Shown: in pieces, positions 8,641 to 16,880 of the stretch | How the letters are laid out: every line of letters starts with the position of its first letter | How positions within the stretch are numbered: the first letter of the stretch is position 1 | From: Verrucomicrobiota bacterium | Lineage (GTDB): Bacteria; Verrucomicrobiota; Verrucomicrobiia; Limisphaerales; JADLHS01 | Length of the DNA stretch: 45,742 nt | Direction of reading: 5' to 3' | NCBI GenBank assembly: GCA_025350905.1 | Contig: JANXWY010000486.1 | Location: 1-45,742, forward strand | The notes under the pieces: generated by a model | The model's input: only the letters and a program-made list of their open reading frames with translations | Database searches by the model: none | What the model was told of the DNA's origin: nothing | Program-made: the position numbers and the translations under genes

Positions 8641-8919
8641 TTACGGCGCGTTCACGCGATACAATCGTGCGGGCTCGGTGGCCGTCACCGCGCGACGCCA
8701 ACTGCCATCCGGCGGCTGCGTCGGCACTCTGGCAGGGAACCAGGAATTGGCGACCGGGCAGGTGCTGGATGAACCGAAGCTGGCGAAAGCCAAAAGGCAG
8801 CCGACGGTGAAGTTGAATGAGACCGTGAGGAAAGAGAGAAGCAGCCGCAGCCCGGATCGGCGTCGCCAATACGCAATATCCCATAGGGTACTCTCCCTCT
8901 GATGATGAACGGGATGCAC
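8641..8919 (-). CDS. Possible small exported protein or 3' relic ending in ARLYRVNAP
   Basis: A GTG-started frame of 92 codons contains one hydrophobic stretch (LRLLLSFLTVSFNFTVGCLL) and ends in SWRRAVTATEPARLYRVNAP. That end resembles the terminal W...RFYR motif of the exported proteins at 1193, 3726 and 36059. It may be a small secreted protein, or the remnant of a larger gene whose 5' part was lost. It sits 53 bases upstream of the fibre operon on the same strand. No clear ribosome binding site was seen. Confidence is low because the frame is short. Confidence 0.3.
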   Translation of the reverse strand: MHPVHHQRESTLWDIAYWRRRSGLRLLLSFLTVSFNFTVGCLLAFASFGSSSTCPVANSWFPARVPTQPPDGSWRRAVTATEPARLYRVNAP

Positions 8920-9152
8920 GGGAGCATGCTGCCGGGCTAAAGTCGGCAGGTAAAGAAATTACATCCTGGACCGAGGATTCTGCCGGCTAGGGAGTGGAAG
9001 CCTCTGCCATCTGGCTCATTCCTCACTAGCTTCACGGCTGCGACTATCGACAACCTACGGCGAAACTGACGCGCGAGCGGACGCATCGTAGCGGTAATCG
9101 GTGACGACGTTCACTCCGCCGCATCGAGGTGACTGTAACAAGCCGGCCGGCC
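8920..9152. other. Intergenic space downstream of htpG
   Basis: I see no gene here. A 10-base palindrome GCCGGCCGGC lies at 9140-9149, just after the htpG stop, but it is not followed by a T-run on the minus strand, so a standard terminator cannot be claimed. Confidence 0.5.
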
Positions 9153-11000
9153 CTACGCTTTGGTCAGCACTTTTTCCAACAACTGATTGAGCCGGGTCAA
9201 CATCGTGCGCGGATCTTCCAACAAGCCGGCGGCCACGCGCGCGTTGTCCAGGATCTGCTCCGCCACGCTGGCCGCCAACGCGCCGTCCTGGACCCGCGTC
9301 GCTTCCAGCCGCGCCATGATGGGATGGGCCGGATTGATTTCCAGATCGTGCTTCATCGGCGCGCCGGCTTCGGCCTCCTGCTTCATCGCCTTCATCATGC
9401 GCCGCATGCTCGCGGTCATGAACTTGTCCGCATCCACCACCACCGCCGGGCTGGCCACCAACCGCTGCGAGAGGCGCACTTCGCCGACCTTGTCGCCCAG
9501 CGTTGCCTTGAACCATTGCGCCAGTGCTTTCGCCGCGTCCTCGGCCAGCGCCCCGTCCTTCTTGGTCTCGCTGAGATGGAGGTCCGCCTTTTCGGCGAGG
9601 CGCAACGACTTGCCGTCGAAGGTATGCAAATGCTCCATCACGAACTCGTCCCAGGGATCGTAGAGGAACAGCACTTCCCATTTGCGTTCGCGAAACACTT
9701 CGAAATAGGGACTGCTCTCCGCGGCCGCGCGATTCGGCGTGAGCAGACAATAAATCTCCTTCTGCTCGGACGGCATCCGCTTGACGTAATCCGCCAGGGA
9801 CGTCAGCTGGCCCATGTCCAGGGCCGAGGACTCAAAGCGCAGCAACTTGCCCAGCGCCTCCTTGTGCGTGAAGTCGGTGACGACGCCTTCCTTGAGAAAG
9901 CGCTGGTATTCGCTGTAAAACTTTTCGTAGGCCTCGGCTTCCTTCTCCGATTGTTCATCGAGGTATTTCAGGAACCGGCCCGTCAGCACCTTGTTTAACT
10001 TCTGCATCAACGAAGTGTCCTGCATCGTCTCGCGCGAGATGTTGAGCGGCAGATCTTCGCTGTCCACCACGCCCTTGAGGAAGCGCAGCCAGTCCGGGAA
10101 CAGCCCCTTGGCTTTCGCCGCGATGAGCACCTTGCGGCAATACAGATTCACCTCGGAATCCATCCGCCCCATGCCCATGGATTCAAAATTCCGTTGCGGC
10201 ACGAACAGCAACGCCTGGATGGCCAGCGGCGCATCTGCCGTGAAATGCAACCGGAACCGCGGCTGGTCGTGGTCATGGCCGACGAACGTGTAGAACTCGT
10301 TGTATTCCTCCTCCTTGATCTCGCTCTTGCTCCGCGCCCAGATGGCTTGCACGGTGTTGAGGCGTTTGCCGTTCAATTCGATGGGAAAAGGCACAAAGCT
10401 CGAGTAGCGCTGGATGATCCGTTCGATCGTGTCGGCCTGCGCGAATTCTTTTGCGTCGTCCTTGAGTTCCAGTGTGATCCTCGTGCCGCGGGGCAGGTCG
10501 GCAGCTGGCGCGAGTTCGTAACCGCCCCCGCCCTCGCTCACCCACTGCCAGCCCGGCTCCTCGGGCACACAGGAACGGCTCAGCACCGTAACGCGCTTCG
10601 CCACCATGAACGCCGAATAAAAACCTACGCCAAACTGCCCGATCAGTCCCACGTCCGGCTTCTTCTCCTCCGTGAGTTGCTTCAGAAACGCTTTCGTGCC
10701 TGAGTGGGCGATGGTGCCGAGATTCTCCACCAATTCCCCGTGCGTCATGCCCAGGCCCGTGTCCGCGATCGTGATCGTGCCCGCCTTGTCATCCGTCGTC
10801 ACGGCGATGGCGGGCGCAATTTCCGATTGCTGGATGGCTTGGCCGGACGACTGATTGAACCGCAGTTTTTCGCAGGCATCCGCCGCGTTGGAAATCAATT
10901 CCCGCACGAAAATCTCTTTGTCCGTGTACAAAGAATGAATCACGATATCCAGCAACTGCTGAATCTCCGCCTGAAACTGATGGGCCTCGGGTTTGCTCAT
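9153..11000 (-). CDS. htpG: Molecular chaperone HtpG (bacterial Hsp90)
   Basis: This cytosolic ATP-dependent chaperone has 615 residues, close to the usual 610 to 640. The N-terminal GHKL ATPase domain shows ELISNAADACEKLRF (catalytic Glu and Mg-binding Asn), DTGLGMT, GTKAFL and GQFGVGFYSAFMVA, followed by GTRITLEL. The middle domain has the family phrases YNEFYTFV, LPLNISRETMQ, and YCLLTPNR with a DPWDEFV segment near residue 450. The C-terminal dimerisation domain ends in LLEKVLTKA. The ATG at 11000 is supported by GGAG eight bases upstream. It stands alone on the minus strand; its upstream region is hairpin-rich. HtpG is often heat-induced, but no CIRCE-type inverted repeat was recognised. 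Confidence 0.97.
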   Translation of the reverse strand: MSKPEAHQFQAEIQQLLDIVIHSLYTDKEIFVRELISNAADACEKLRFNQSSGQAIQQSEIAPAIAVTTDDKAGTITIADTGLGMTHGELVENLGTIAHSGTKAFLKQLTEEKKPDVGLIGQFGVGFYSAFMVAKRVTVLSRSCVPEEPGWQWVSEGGGGYELAPAADLPRGTRITLELKDDAKEFAQADTIERIIQRYSSFVPFPIELNGKRLNTVQAIWARSKSEIKEEEYNEFYTFVGHDHDQPRFRLHFTADAPLAIQALLFVPQRNFESMGMGRMDSEVNLYCRKVLIAAKAKGLFPDWLRFLKGVVDSEDLPLNISRETMQDTSLMQKLNKVLTGRFLKYLDEQSEKEAEAYEKFYSEYQRFLKEGVVTDFTHKEALGKLLRFESSALDMGQLTSLADYVKRMPSEQKEIYCLLTPNRAAAESSPYFEVFRERKWEVLFLYDPWDEFVMEHLHTFDGKSLRLAEKADLHLSETKKDGALAEDAAKALAQWFKATLGDKVGEVRLSQRLVASPAVVVDADKFMTASMRRMMKAMKQEAEAGAPMKHDLEINPAHPIMARLEATRVQDGALAASVAEQILDNARVAAGLLEDPRTMLTRLNQLLEKVLTKA

Positions 11001-11055
11001 AGGCTTAACTCCATAACGGACTCACCCCGTCGCCGTCAAGCGGACAGCGAAGTCG

Positions 11056-11229
11056 GGGTGCGACCGGAAGTGGTGGTCAATCTGGGTGGTAGGAGTGTTC
11101 GCGCTGCGAACACTCCGCCCGCGTAGAGCGGGCGGAACGTACGGTGACTCGGGCGTGCCGCTGGACGCGGCACGACGGCTCGCAGCGCGAGCCGTTCTAC
11201 CACACGGACCGCCACTTCCAGTCGCACCC
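11056..11229. repeat. Hairpin-rich intergenic element bounded by inverted repeats
   Basis: The ends (11056-11076 and 11209-11229) are 21-base inverted repeats matching at 19 positions, beginning GGGTGCGAC. Between them are four consecutive stem-loops: 11092-11116 (11-bp perfect stem, GGAGTGTTCGC), 11114-11136 (9-bp, TCCGCCCGC), 11154-11174 (8-bp, CGTGCCGC) and 11175-11195 (9-bp, ACGGCTCGC). There is no coding capacity. A near-identical copy of the end sequence occurs at 41173-41193. The layout fits a REP/BIME- or MITE-like extragenic repeat; the class is inference. Confidence 0.75.
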
Positions 11230-11824
11230 GCGAGTCCGCGATTTACATAGATGGACGCGAATGAAGACGGATTCCGCAATCGCTAACCCCGCTCCGGGGT
11301 AAAGCTCAGCCAACGATGCCGTTTCCGGCAGGGTAGCAGCGACGCCTCGTCGGTTGGTGTGGCGGCGACGCCCGCGTCGCCAGTTCCTGGCCGCCAACCA
11401 AACCGCAGGCCTCAGGTCCCGCCGCCCCGTGACACTCGAAGTCCAGGTCCCGCGCCGAGCCACGATCCCGCACCGTTAGTTCATGTGTGGCTCCACGGAC
11501 GCCCGGCTTTGCGCATCACGAAGCTCCTCATCGTCCGGCTTGAGTGGAGCAAGCAAATGCCGCTGGCGAGCGGCATCGACCGCCGCGAGCATCGTCTATC
11601 AATTAGTGGAGGCGGGGGAAGGAATGGGTCGACAGGCACGATGCCGGTCCGACGCCCCCGGCCGAAGGCTCGCCGACATTTTCGTTTGCATCAACACGGT
11701 TTCGCCGGCGACCCCAACGAGGCATTCGTGTCAGATATTTTGCCAATCTCCACCCGGAGCGTTGCCCAAGTTCTGCGCCATCACGTTTTCTCCAATGTGG
11801 ACCGACGACTGCTTGTCTCCGCCT
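11230..11824. other. Intergenic region with further stem-loops
   Basis: I found no convincing gene in this stretch. It holds a small stem-loop at 11286-11300 (ACCCCG/CGGGGT) and a nested pair: an outer imperfect inverted repeat 11351-11366 with 11390-11405, and an inner perfect 8-bp stem GGCGACGC/GCGTCGCC at 11364-11381. The frame of the downstream DPBB protein is open back to 11483, but that stretch has no protein-like character (Cys/Ser/Arg-rich). Confidence 0.5.
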
Positions 11825-12280
11825 ATGGTGGTAAAGGAGCCGATTTGGAAGTTGCCGCTGGTGGGGAAAATATTTTTTGCTCCCGGTTTTTCGCAAAGCA
11901 TTTTCATCATGGTGGCGCTCACGCTGGGCTTCAAGGCCCCGGCCTACGGCGACATTCCGGCCACCCGGCCGGCCGGAGTGCGTTCAGCGACCCTGGAAAC
12001 CGGCCTAGCTTCGTATTACGGCGCGAAATATCACGGCCGGCCGACGGCCAGTGGCGAGCTCTTCACTAGGAATGAATTGACGGCGGCGCATCCCTGGCTG
12101 GCGTTTGGAACGCGGGTGAAGGTGACGCACCTCGTCAATGGCAAATCGGTGACGGTGCGCATCAACGATCGCGGGCCATTCGTGAAAGGCCGCGTGATAG
12201 ATTTATCCGAAGCGGCGGCCAACGAATTGCAGATGGTTAAGCGCGGTCTGGCGGCCGTGAAGCTTGAAATTGTCGAGTAA
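11825..12280 (+). CDS. RlpA-like septal/cell-wall protein, double-psi beta-barrel domain
   Basis: This encodes about 151 residues from the ATG at 11825. An N-terminal hydrophobic segment (SQSIFIMVALTLGF, then APAYG) looks like a signal peptide. The rest is a double-psi beta-barrel of the RlpA family: GLASYYGAKYHGRPTASGE, LTAAHPWLAFGTRVKV, VNGKSVTVRINDRGPF and GRVIDLSEAAA, including the conserved Asp of the DRGP motif. RlpA proteins are lytic transglycosylases or peptidoglycan-binding proteins of the cell envelope. No SPOR domain and no lipobox are present. The start is uncertain: no good ribosome binding site precedes 11825, and a later ATG at 11909 would leave a very short signal. Confidence 0.8.
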   Translation: MVVKEPIWKLPLVGKIFFAPGFSQSIFIMVALTLGFKAPAYGDIPATRPAGVRSATLETGLASYYGAKYHGRPTASGELFTRNELTAAHPWLAFGTRVKVTHLVNGKSVTVRINDRGPFVKGRVIDLSEAAANELQMVKRGLAAVKLEIVE

Positions 12281-12937
12281 GCCGGATGGCATTCGCGTCC
12301 ATTTTGGCGGCGTGAATCGCGGCCAACCCGGAATTTTTCGTGAAGGCGGGCCGGCCACGGGTTGGACCCTCTCGGGCGCCCAGCGGCTTGAGCGGAAACC
12401 GGTCTGCGATTGGTGATGGGGCCTTGGTTGGCGTGCGCGGTTGCGATTCCATTGACCTACCTGAGCAGCGCGCCGCGTCCGGCGTTGGAATTCTAACTGG
12501 GGTGACTACCCGCACTGAAAGCAAGTTCGCCCGCCCGCCCAAATGCCAACAGTCAAAAATGTGAGCAGATCAACCGACGCGCGAATAGCCCCGCTTCATG
12601 CAGCCGGAAATGGGTTCGTCCGGGAGGAAATTGATTTCAATGAGGGCGACGGCACGGGGCGCGGTTGCGTCGGGTCGCGAGTGCTGCGCGCTGCATCGGA
12701 ATTGAGCGGAGGCGCGTTCAACACGCCGTACCACCACTTCGTCACGCGCCCGCCCGAGTCGCCTGGGGGGGCTGGGGCGAGCAACGCCGATGGCGAGAAT
12801 CAGCCGAGTCCGTCAAGGTAGTGCTTCCCTGCTCTCACCTTGTGCGGATCTAGCCCCAAGGAACTTTTCTCACCTCGCCATGGAATTCGTGCGAGCCAAT
12901 TAGTGAACACATCGGCGCGATTGGTGTCTGATGACAC
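12281..12937. other. Intergenic region, no gene recognised
   Basis: Several short frames exist on both strands, but none has a recognisable domain, signal peptide or ribosome binding site. The longest minus-strand frame here continues through the HPr and HAD genes and looks like their shadow. Confidence 0.5.
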
Positions 12938-13189
12938 ATGAAGCAAGCTCAGGTTCGTGTCCCTTGGAAGGAAGGATTGCATTTGCGTCCGGCCTCCCGG
13001 TTGGTCCACCTTGCGAAGGCGTCCAAATCCGTGATCTGCCTGAGAGTGGGGGCAAAAGTGGCCGATGCCCGCAGCGTACTCTCCATCCTGCTCCTGTCCG
13101 CCGTCGCCGGAATGCTCGTGGACGTGGAGATCACCGGGGAAGACGAGGATGCGGTCCTGACGTCCATTACCAGCGTTTTCAATCAATAA
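12938..13189 (+). CDS. HPr-family phosphocarrier protein
   Basis: This 83-residue protein has the usual HPr length. GLHLRPAS places the phospho-accepting His at residue 15, in the normal position. ADARSVLSIL places Ser46, the site used by HPr kinase in many bacteria, in its conserved context. The remainder (VDVEITGEDEDAV) fits the last strand and helix. HPr carries phosphate from enzyme I to sugar permeases, or acts as a regulator. No enzyme I, EII or HprK gene is in the window, so here it is an orphan, more likely regulatory than part of a full sugar-transport system; that is inference. The ATG at 12938 gives a complete first strand. Confidence 0.9.
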   Translation: MKQAQVRVPWKEGLHLRPASRLVHLAKASKSVICLRVGAKVADARSVLSILLLSAVAGMLVDVEITGEDEDAVLTSITSVFNQ

Positions 13190-13290
13190 ATAGATGCTGG
13201 GCGAAAGTTGCAGCCAAAGCGCTTTCGCCGCCCGAAGCTTGCGCGTGGAAAAGCCAACGCGCTGCTTCATCGAACCGAAAAACCTAACGC

Positions 13291-13566
13291 ATGAAATTTG
13301 GAACTTTACCGCCGGCGATTCGCAAGGGCGTGCCGGTTGCCCGGGGAGTTGTGGCGGCACCGCCAAGACGCAGGGCAGCACCCGCAAAACTCCGGAGTCC
13401 GCCCGCGCACAATAAACGCACCACCGGGGGGCATTCGCTGGCGCAGCCGGTGCTATCGGCGGAGACGACGGACCCGTGTGAAATTTGCGGCACTCCCGTG
13501 GAGCGCGGACGAATTCATCATCACATGGTTCGATTTCACGGAGCTCGCAAAGCCGGCCGAAACTAG
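13291..13566 (+). CDS. Small basic protein with a C-terminal C2H2-like zinc-finger motif
   Basis: This 91-codon frame has a Pro/Arg/Ala-rich N-terminal half and a C-terminal motif CEIC at residues 63-66, followed by GRIHHHMVRFH (His 76-78 and His 83). The spacing C-x2-C-x11-H-x4-H is close to a classical C2H2 finger. The basic N-terminal region could contact nucleic acid. It lies 101 bases after the HPr gene on the same strand. I do not recognise a named family. It may be spurious, but the metal-ligand pattern is hard to get by chance and the frame ends right after it. Confidence 0.45.
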   Translation: MKFGTLPPAIRKGVPVARGVVAAPPRRRAAPAKLRSPPAHNKRTTGGHSLAQPVLSAETTDPCEICGTPVERGRIHHHMVRFHGARKAGRN

Positions 13567-13688
13567 TAGTTGCGCCGCCGATCGGGCGACGCGGAAGCTC
13601 CCCCTTGGATCGGCAGCGCGTCGGAGACTCTCGGGACGCAACCTCCCTTCGGCGATACCGTCGTTTCGTCACCTTCCGCTCCCCGGTT

Positions 13689-14321
13689 ATGATCAACGCC
13701 ATCATTTTCGATCTGGATAGCTGTCTGAGTGCTGCGGACGAACCCGGCCAAGAACTTTTTGCGCCCTCCTTTGCGGCCATTAAGGGTGCCAACAAAGGCT
13801 CGCACGCCAGCCAGGTCCTCGAGCAAGCCTTCGCGGAGATGTGGCGCTTGCCGTTCGATTGCGTCGCTCAAAAATACAACTTCACCCCCGCGATGCTGAC
13901 CGCTGGTTGGGAACAGTTGGCCCGCTTGGAAGTCACGACGCCAATGCATGGCTACGGTGATCTGGACTCGCTCGCGGATTTGCCGGCCCAGCTTTTCCTA
14001 GTCACCTCTGGCTTCCGACTACTCCAAAATAGTAAAATCCGTGCGCTCGGCATCGCACCCTTTTTCGCTGCCATTCATTTGGATGCTATCGACGAATCCG
14101 GCCACCGGGGCAAACAAAAGCTGTTTGAGGACATCATCCGGGCCGGCCAGCTTCAACCGCATCAGGTCTTGATTGTTGGCGACAACCACGACTCTGAAAT
14201 CGCTGCCGGCGTTCGGCTCGGCCTCCGCACCGTTCAAACCCTGCGCCCGGGCGCCCCGCGTTCTCCCCTGGCCACGCATCACATTCAGACCTTGCATGAA
14301 CTGCGCCCGTTGCTCGCCTGA
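13689..14321 (+). CDS. HAD-superfamily hydrolase
   Basis: This 210-residue protein carries the HAD motifs in order: IIFDLDSCLS (motif I, nucleophile Asp 8 and the acid/base Asp two on), LFLVTSGF (motif II), a Lys region near GKQKLFED (motif III) and VLIVGDNHDSEIAAG (motif IV, metal-binding Asps). A helical cap sits between motifs I and II, as in phosphoglycolate-phosphatase-like or FMN/haloacid-type subfamily I members. Motif I has Ser-Cys in place of the common Gly-Thr. It probably removes phosphate from a small cytosolic metabolite; the substrate cannot be told. The frame is open further upstream, but the fold begins at this ATG. Confidence 0.85.
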   Translation: MINAIIFDLDSCLSAADEPGQELFAPSFAAIKGANKGSHASQVLEQAFAEMWRLPFDCVAQKYNFTPAMLTAGWEQLARLEVTTPMHGYGDLDSLADLPAQLFLVTSGFRLLQNSKIRALGIAPFFAAIHLDAIDESGHRGKQKLFEDIIRAGQLQPHQVLIVGDNHDSEIAAGVRLGLRTVQTLRPGAPRSPLATHHIQTLHELRPLLA

Positions 14322-14652
14322 ACCCCTGGGACCCGCGACTTCCCTTGCCCGACGTTCCGCGATTTCATCGCAGCCAGAAAAGAAAACACCTGCATCGGTT
14401 CGTGATGGGATACAGCAGCGAATGCTCCCTTACTTGCGCCTGGGCGCGCGCGTGAATTTTAAATTGGGCGCGGTTGCCGCAGCAATCCCCCGTCAGCAAG
14501 TAGCCGCGGGCCAATCCTGAAACGGGTGTTGAATCCGGCTATCGGGCGTTTGTCCCCGCCCCCACGTTCGCTCTGACATCATCAACTTGGCGAATGGGCG
14601 AACAGAATTTTTCCATTAACGTCCGCAAGCGATGGCGGACTAAAATGCGCGC
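14322..14652. other. Intergenic region with a small inverted repeat
   Basis: No gene recognised. GTCCGC and GCGGAC form a 6-bp stem at 14621-14640, just before the short leader-like frame that starts at 14653. Confidence 0.45.
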
Positions 14653-14709
14653 ATGAAAACGAGAAACTGGAGTGGCGCGTTCAAGCGAAGCAGCGCCACT
14701 CCGGTTTAA
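14653..14709 (+). promoter_or_regulatory. Candidate leader peptide overlapping a strong stem-loop
   Basis: An 18-codon frame (MKTRNWSGAFKRSSATPV) ends 25 bases before the next gene. Within it, ACTGGAGTGGCGC (14666-14678) pairs with GCGCCACTCCGGT (14693-14705) at 12 of 13 positions around a 14-base loop. Such a structure could act as an attenuator, a terminator or an RNA-stability element. There is no biosynthetic-type codon run in the leader, so amino-acid attenuation is not indicated. Confidence 0.35.
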
Positions 14710-14734
14710 ACCCGCACTTAAAATCAAAAACACT

Positions 14735-15484
14735 ATGAAAAATTGGATTCCCAAAATTCTCGCAGCCCTATTCGTGCTCTTCCTTTCACCCTTCGCGGCT
14801 GACACCATCGGAGAGGGTAGCTTGGCCGTATGGGCACATTTAATTCCCGTCGGCCTCATCGCCGGATTAATGATCTTCGGCTGGTATCGTCCACGCGCCG
14901 GAGTCATTGCCTTCGCTGGGCTGGGAGCCGCACTGGTCGTCAGCCCCATCGTCGGACAACATGCCGGGTGGATTGTAGCCATCCCGGGTTTCGGTTTTGC
15001 GGTATTCTTTTGGTTCCAGCCCGACCAGTTAAAGTCAGCGCAGCCAGATCAAGATCAGATCGCTGTCAAAGCCAACGCCATCACCAAACACGCACTTCAA
15101 ATAGGTGCGCTGCTGACCGCCGGGCTGCTCCTGTCCGGGTGCAAGCCGAAGGCCCAGGTCGCCCAGGATGTCGACCCTGCCGGCGTGTACGCCTTGGTGA
15201 GCGTCAATGGGAGCGCCGTACCCGCCAGTGTCTCGCACGATGGCACCGCGCTACAGGTGCGCGCCGGCACGTTCACGATCAACGCGGATGGAACTTGCAG
15301 CACGAAAACGGTCTTTGTTCCGCCTTCGGGGCAGGAAGCCACCCGCGACGTGAGCGCCACCTACACGACGGCGGGTTCCAAATTGACCATGAAGTGGCAG
15401 GGCGCGGGTATAACCGCCGGCACCATCGAGGGCAGCACCTTCACGATGAACAACGAGGGAATGGTATTCGTTTACCGGAAGTAA
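14735..15484 (+). CDS. Membrane protein fused to a lipoprotein-like C-terminal domain
   Basis: This 249-residue protein has two parts. Residues 1-100 hold about four membrane segments (ILAALFVLFLSPFAA, LIPVGLIAGLMIFGW, GVIAFAGLGAALVVS, GWIVAIPGFGFAVFFWF). After a polar linker, LLTAGLLLSGC at residues 126-136 is a near-perfect lipobox with Cys136. The C-terminal part (GVYALVSVNGSAVPA, FTINADGTCSTKTVF, GTIEGSTFTMNNEGMVFVYR) looks like a lipocalin-like beta-barrel domain of bacterial lipoproteins. An internal lipobox is unusual. Either two genes fused, or the lipoprotein is made separately from a non-standard start; no internal ATG precedes the lipobox. The ATG at 14735 starts the first membrane segment. 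Confidence 0.75.
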   Translation: MKNWIPKILAALFVLFLSPFAADTIGEGSLAVWAHLIPVGLIAGLMIFGWYRPRAGVIAFAGLGAALVVSPIVGQHAGWIVAIPGFGFAVFFWFQPDQLKSAQPDQDQIAVKANAITKHALQIGALLTAGLLLSGCKPKAQVAQDVDPAGVYALVSVNGSAVPASVSHDGTALQVRAGTFTINADGTCSTKTVFVPPSGQEATRDVSATYTTAGSKLTMKWQGAGITAGTIEGSTFTMNNEGMVFVYRK

Positions 15485-15878
15485 ATGTCGTTTAGGAGAC
15501 GCGACCGGCGCCAAACTTTTCCCCGCAAATTTCGGCACCCGCCGGCAGCTGGGAGTGGCTGTTTTCCCAATGGTGTTCGGGATTCGGGCGGTGCTCTTTC
15601 TTCCGGCACGGTTGCTTGGGCCCCGAGGAAGATGTGAGAGCCGGGTTTGATCAACGCGTGGATTGCTTTGCTCCGGCGGGTGATTTGCCACTCGCCTCCG
15701 CCCGGTGCGCGTTGTTCCGTTCAACCCGCAGTGCCAGGAGTGGGGGCCGAACGCGGCCGTCGTGGCCTTGCGTGATTTTGAAGTCCCAGGCGATCGTCGA
15801 TTGAAGCGGGACGGTTGAACCGTCGGTGGAAACAGGGTTCTTGGAAGCGGCACGGTCGAATGATACGCTCCGGGGAAC
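15485..15878. other. Intergenic region, no gene recognised
   Basis: No convincing gene. A minus-strand frame (15651-15929) contains a protein-like phrase (AWDFKITQGHDGRVRPPLLA) but has no start context, domain or neighbour support, so it was not called. Confidence 0.45.
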
Positions 15879-16880
15879 ATGGCGAGCAGGTTCTATCATC
15901 GCCGGAGATTTCTGGCCGTCGGCGGTCAAGCGGTCGCCGCCCTAACCCTCACTGGCCGGGTCTCCACCGCCCGGGCGGGGCCTGCGCCGCTGACGACCAC
16001 GGGCCCGGTCAGCCGCATCCTGATCGACGCCCACACTCATTTTTACGACCCCACTCGCACCCAAGGCGTGCCGTGGCCTCCCCACGACGACCAACTGCTC
16101 TATCGCCCAACGCGGCCCAAGGATTACCGCGCTCTGCCGGTGCCCGAGCTGGTCACGGGAACGGTGGTCGTGGAGGCGAGTCCGTGGTTGGAGGACAACC
16201 AGTGGGTGCTCGAACTTGCCGCACACGAGCCGTTCATCGTCGGCTTTGTGGGAAACCTTCCGGTCGGAACGAAATTATTTGCCGCGCACTTGAAGCGCTT
16301 TGTGGCCAACCAACTCTTTCGCGGCATTCGCATCCGCGCCCGCAAACTGGACGATACCCAGGGCACTGCCGCCTTTGTCAGCGATTTGAAACTGCTGGCG
16401 CTCCATGATCTGTCGCTGGACCTGGTCGGCGGCACAGAGATTCTGTCGTTTGCAGAGCGGTTGGCCCAGGAAGTACCCGGCTTGCGGATCATCGTTGACC
16501 ATTTGGCGGGCGTCGTTGTCGATGGCAAAATGCCGCCGGCTGATTGGGTGACGCAAATGCAGGCCCTGACGCGAAGACCAAACATTTTCTTCAAGTTGTC
16601 AGGCCTGGTGGAAGGCACGGGGCGGAGCGATGGTTCTGCGCCCCGTGAGGTGGAGTTTTACCGTCCGGTCTTGGATCCGATGCGGAAAATGTTCGGCGCG
16701 GAGCGGCTGATCTACGCAAGCAACTGGCCGGTGAGCGAAAGGTTTGCGTCGCTGGCCACGGTGGAAGGGATCGTCGTGGATTATTTCCGCAGCCAAGGAC
16801 GCCGAGCGGAGGAACAGGTATTTTCGCAGAGCGCCAAGGCCGCCTACCGCTGGGTGCCACGGGAGAAATCAACAAAATGA
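15879..16880 (+). CDS. Tat-exported amidohydrolase 2 family protein (lactonase-like TIM barrel)
   Basis: This 333-residue protein starts with a twin-arginine signal (RRRFLAVGGQAVAALTL, then an ARAG cleavage region), so it is exported folded. The body is an amidohydrolase_2 TIM barrel: IDAHTHFYDP gives the His-x-His metal motif at the first strand, IIVDHLAG a later His, and LIYASNWPVS the last-strand motif. Asn in place of Asp in that motif is frequent in fucono- and rhamnonolactonase-type members. It probably hydrolyses a sugar lactone or related ester in the periplasm, possibly cofactor-loaded before export; the substrate is inferred. GGGGA lies close before the ATG. The next gene is on the other strand, so it ends its unit. 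Confidence 0.85.
   Translation: MASRFYHRRRFLAVGGQAVAALTLTGRVSTARAGPAPLTTTGPVSRILIDAHTHFYDPTRTQGVPWPPHDDQLLYRPTRPKDYRALPVPELVTGTVVVEASPWLEDNQWVLELAAHEPFIVGFVGNLPVGTKLFAAHLKRFVANQLFRGIRIRARKLDDTQGTAAFVSDLKLLALHDLSLDLVGGTEILSFAERLAQEVPGLRIIVDHLAGVVVDGKMPPADWVTQMQALTRRPNIFFKLSGLVEGTGRSDGSAPREVEFYRPVLDPMRKMFGAERLIYASNWPVSERFASLATVEGIVVDYFRSQGRRAEEQVFSQSAKAAYRWVPREKSTK

Noticed and set aside
12800-13795. Minus-strand frame of 331 codons over the HPr and zinc-finger genes
   Set aside because: No recognisable domain, and it covers the well-supported HPr gene on the other strand.
15651-15929. Minus-strand frame of 92 codons before the amidohydrolase
   Set aside because: It overlaps the start of the Tat-signal gene and has no recognisable homology; possibly a relic but not supportable.
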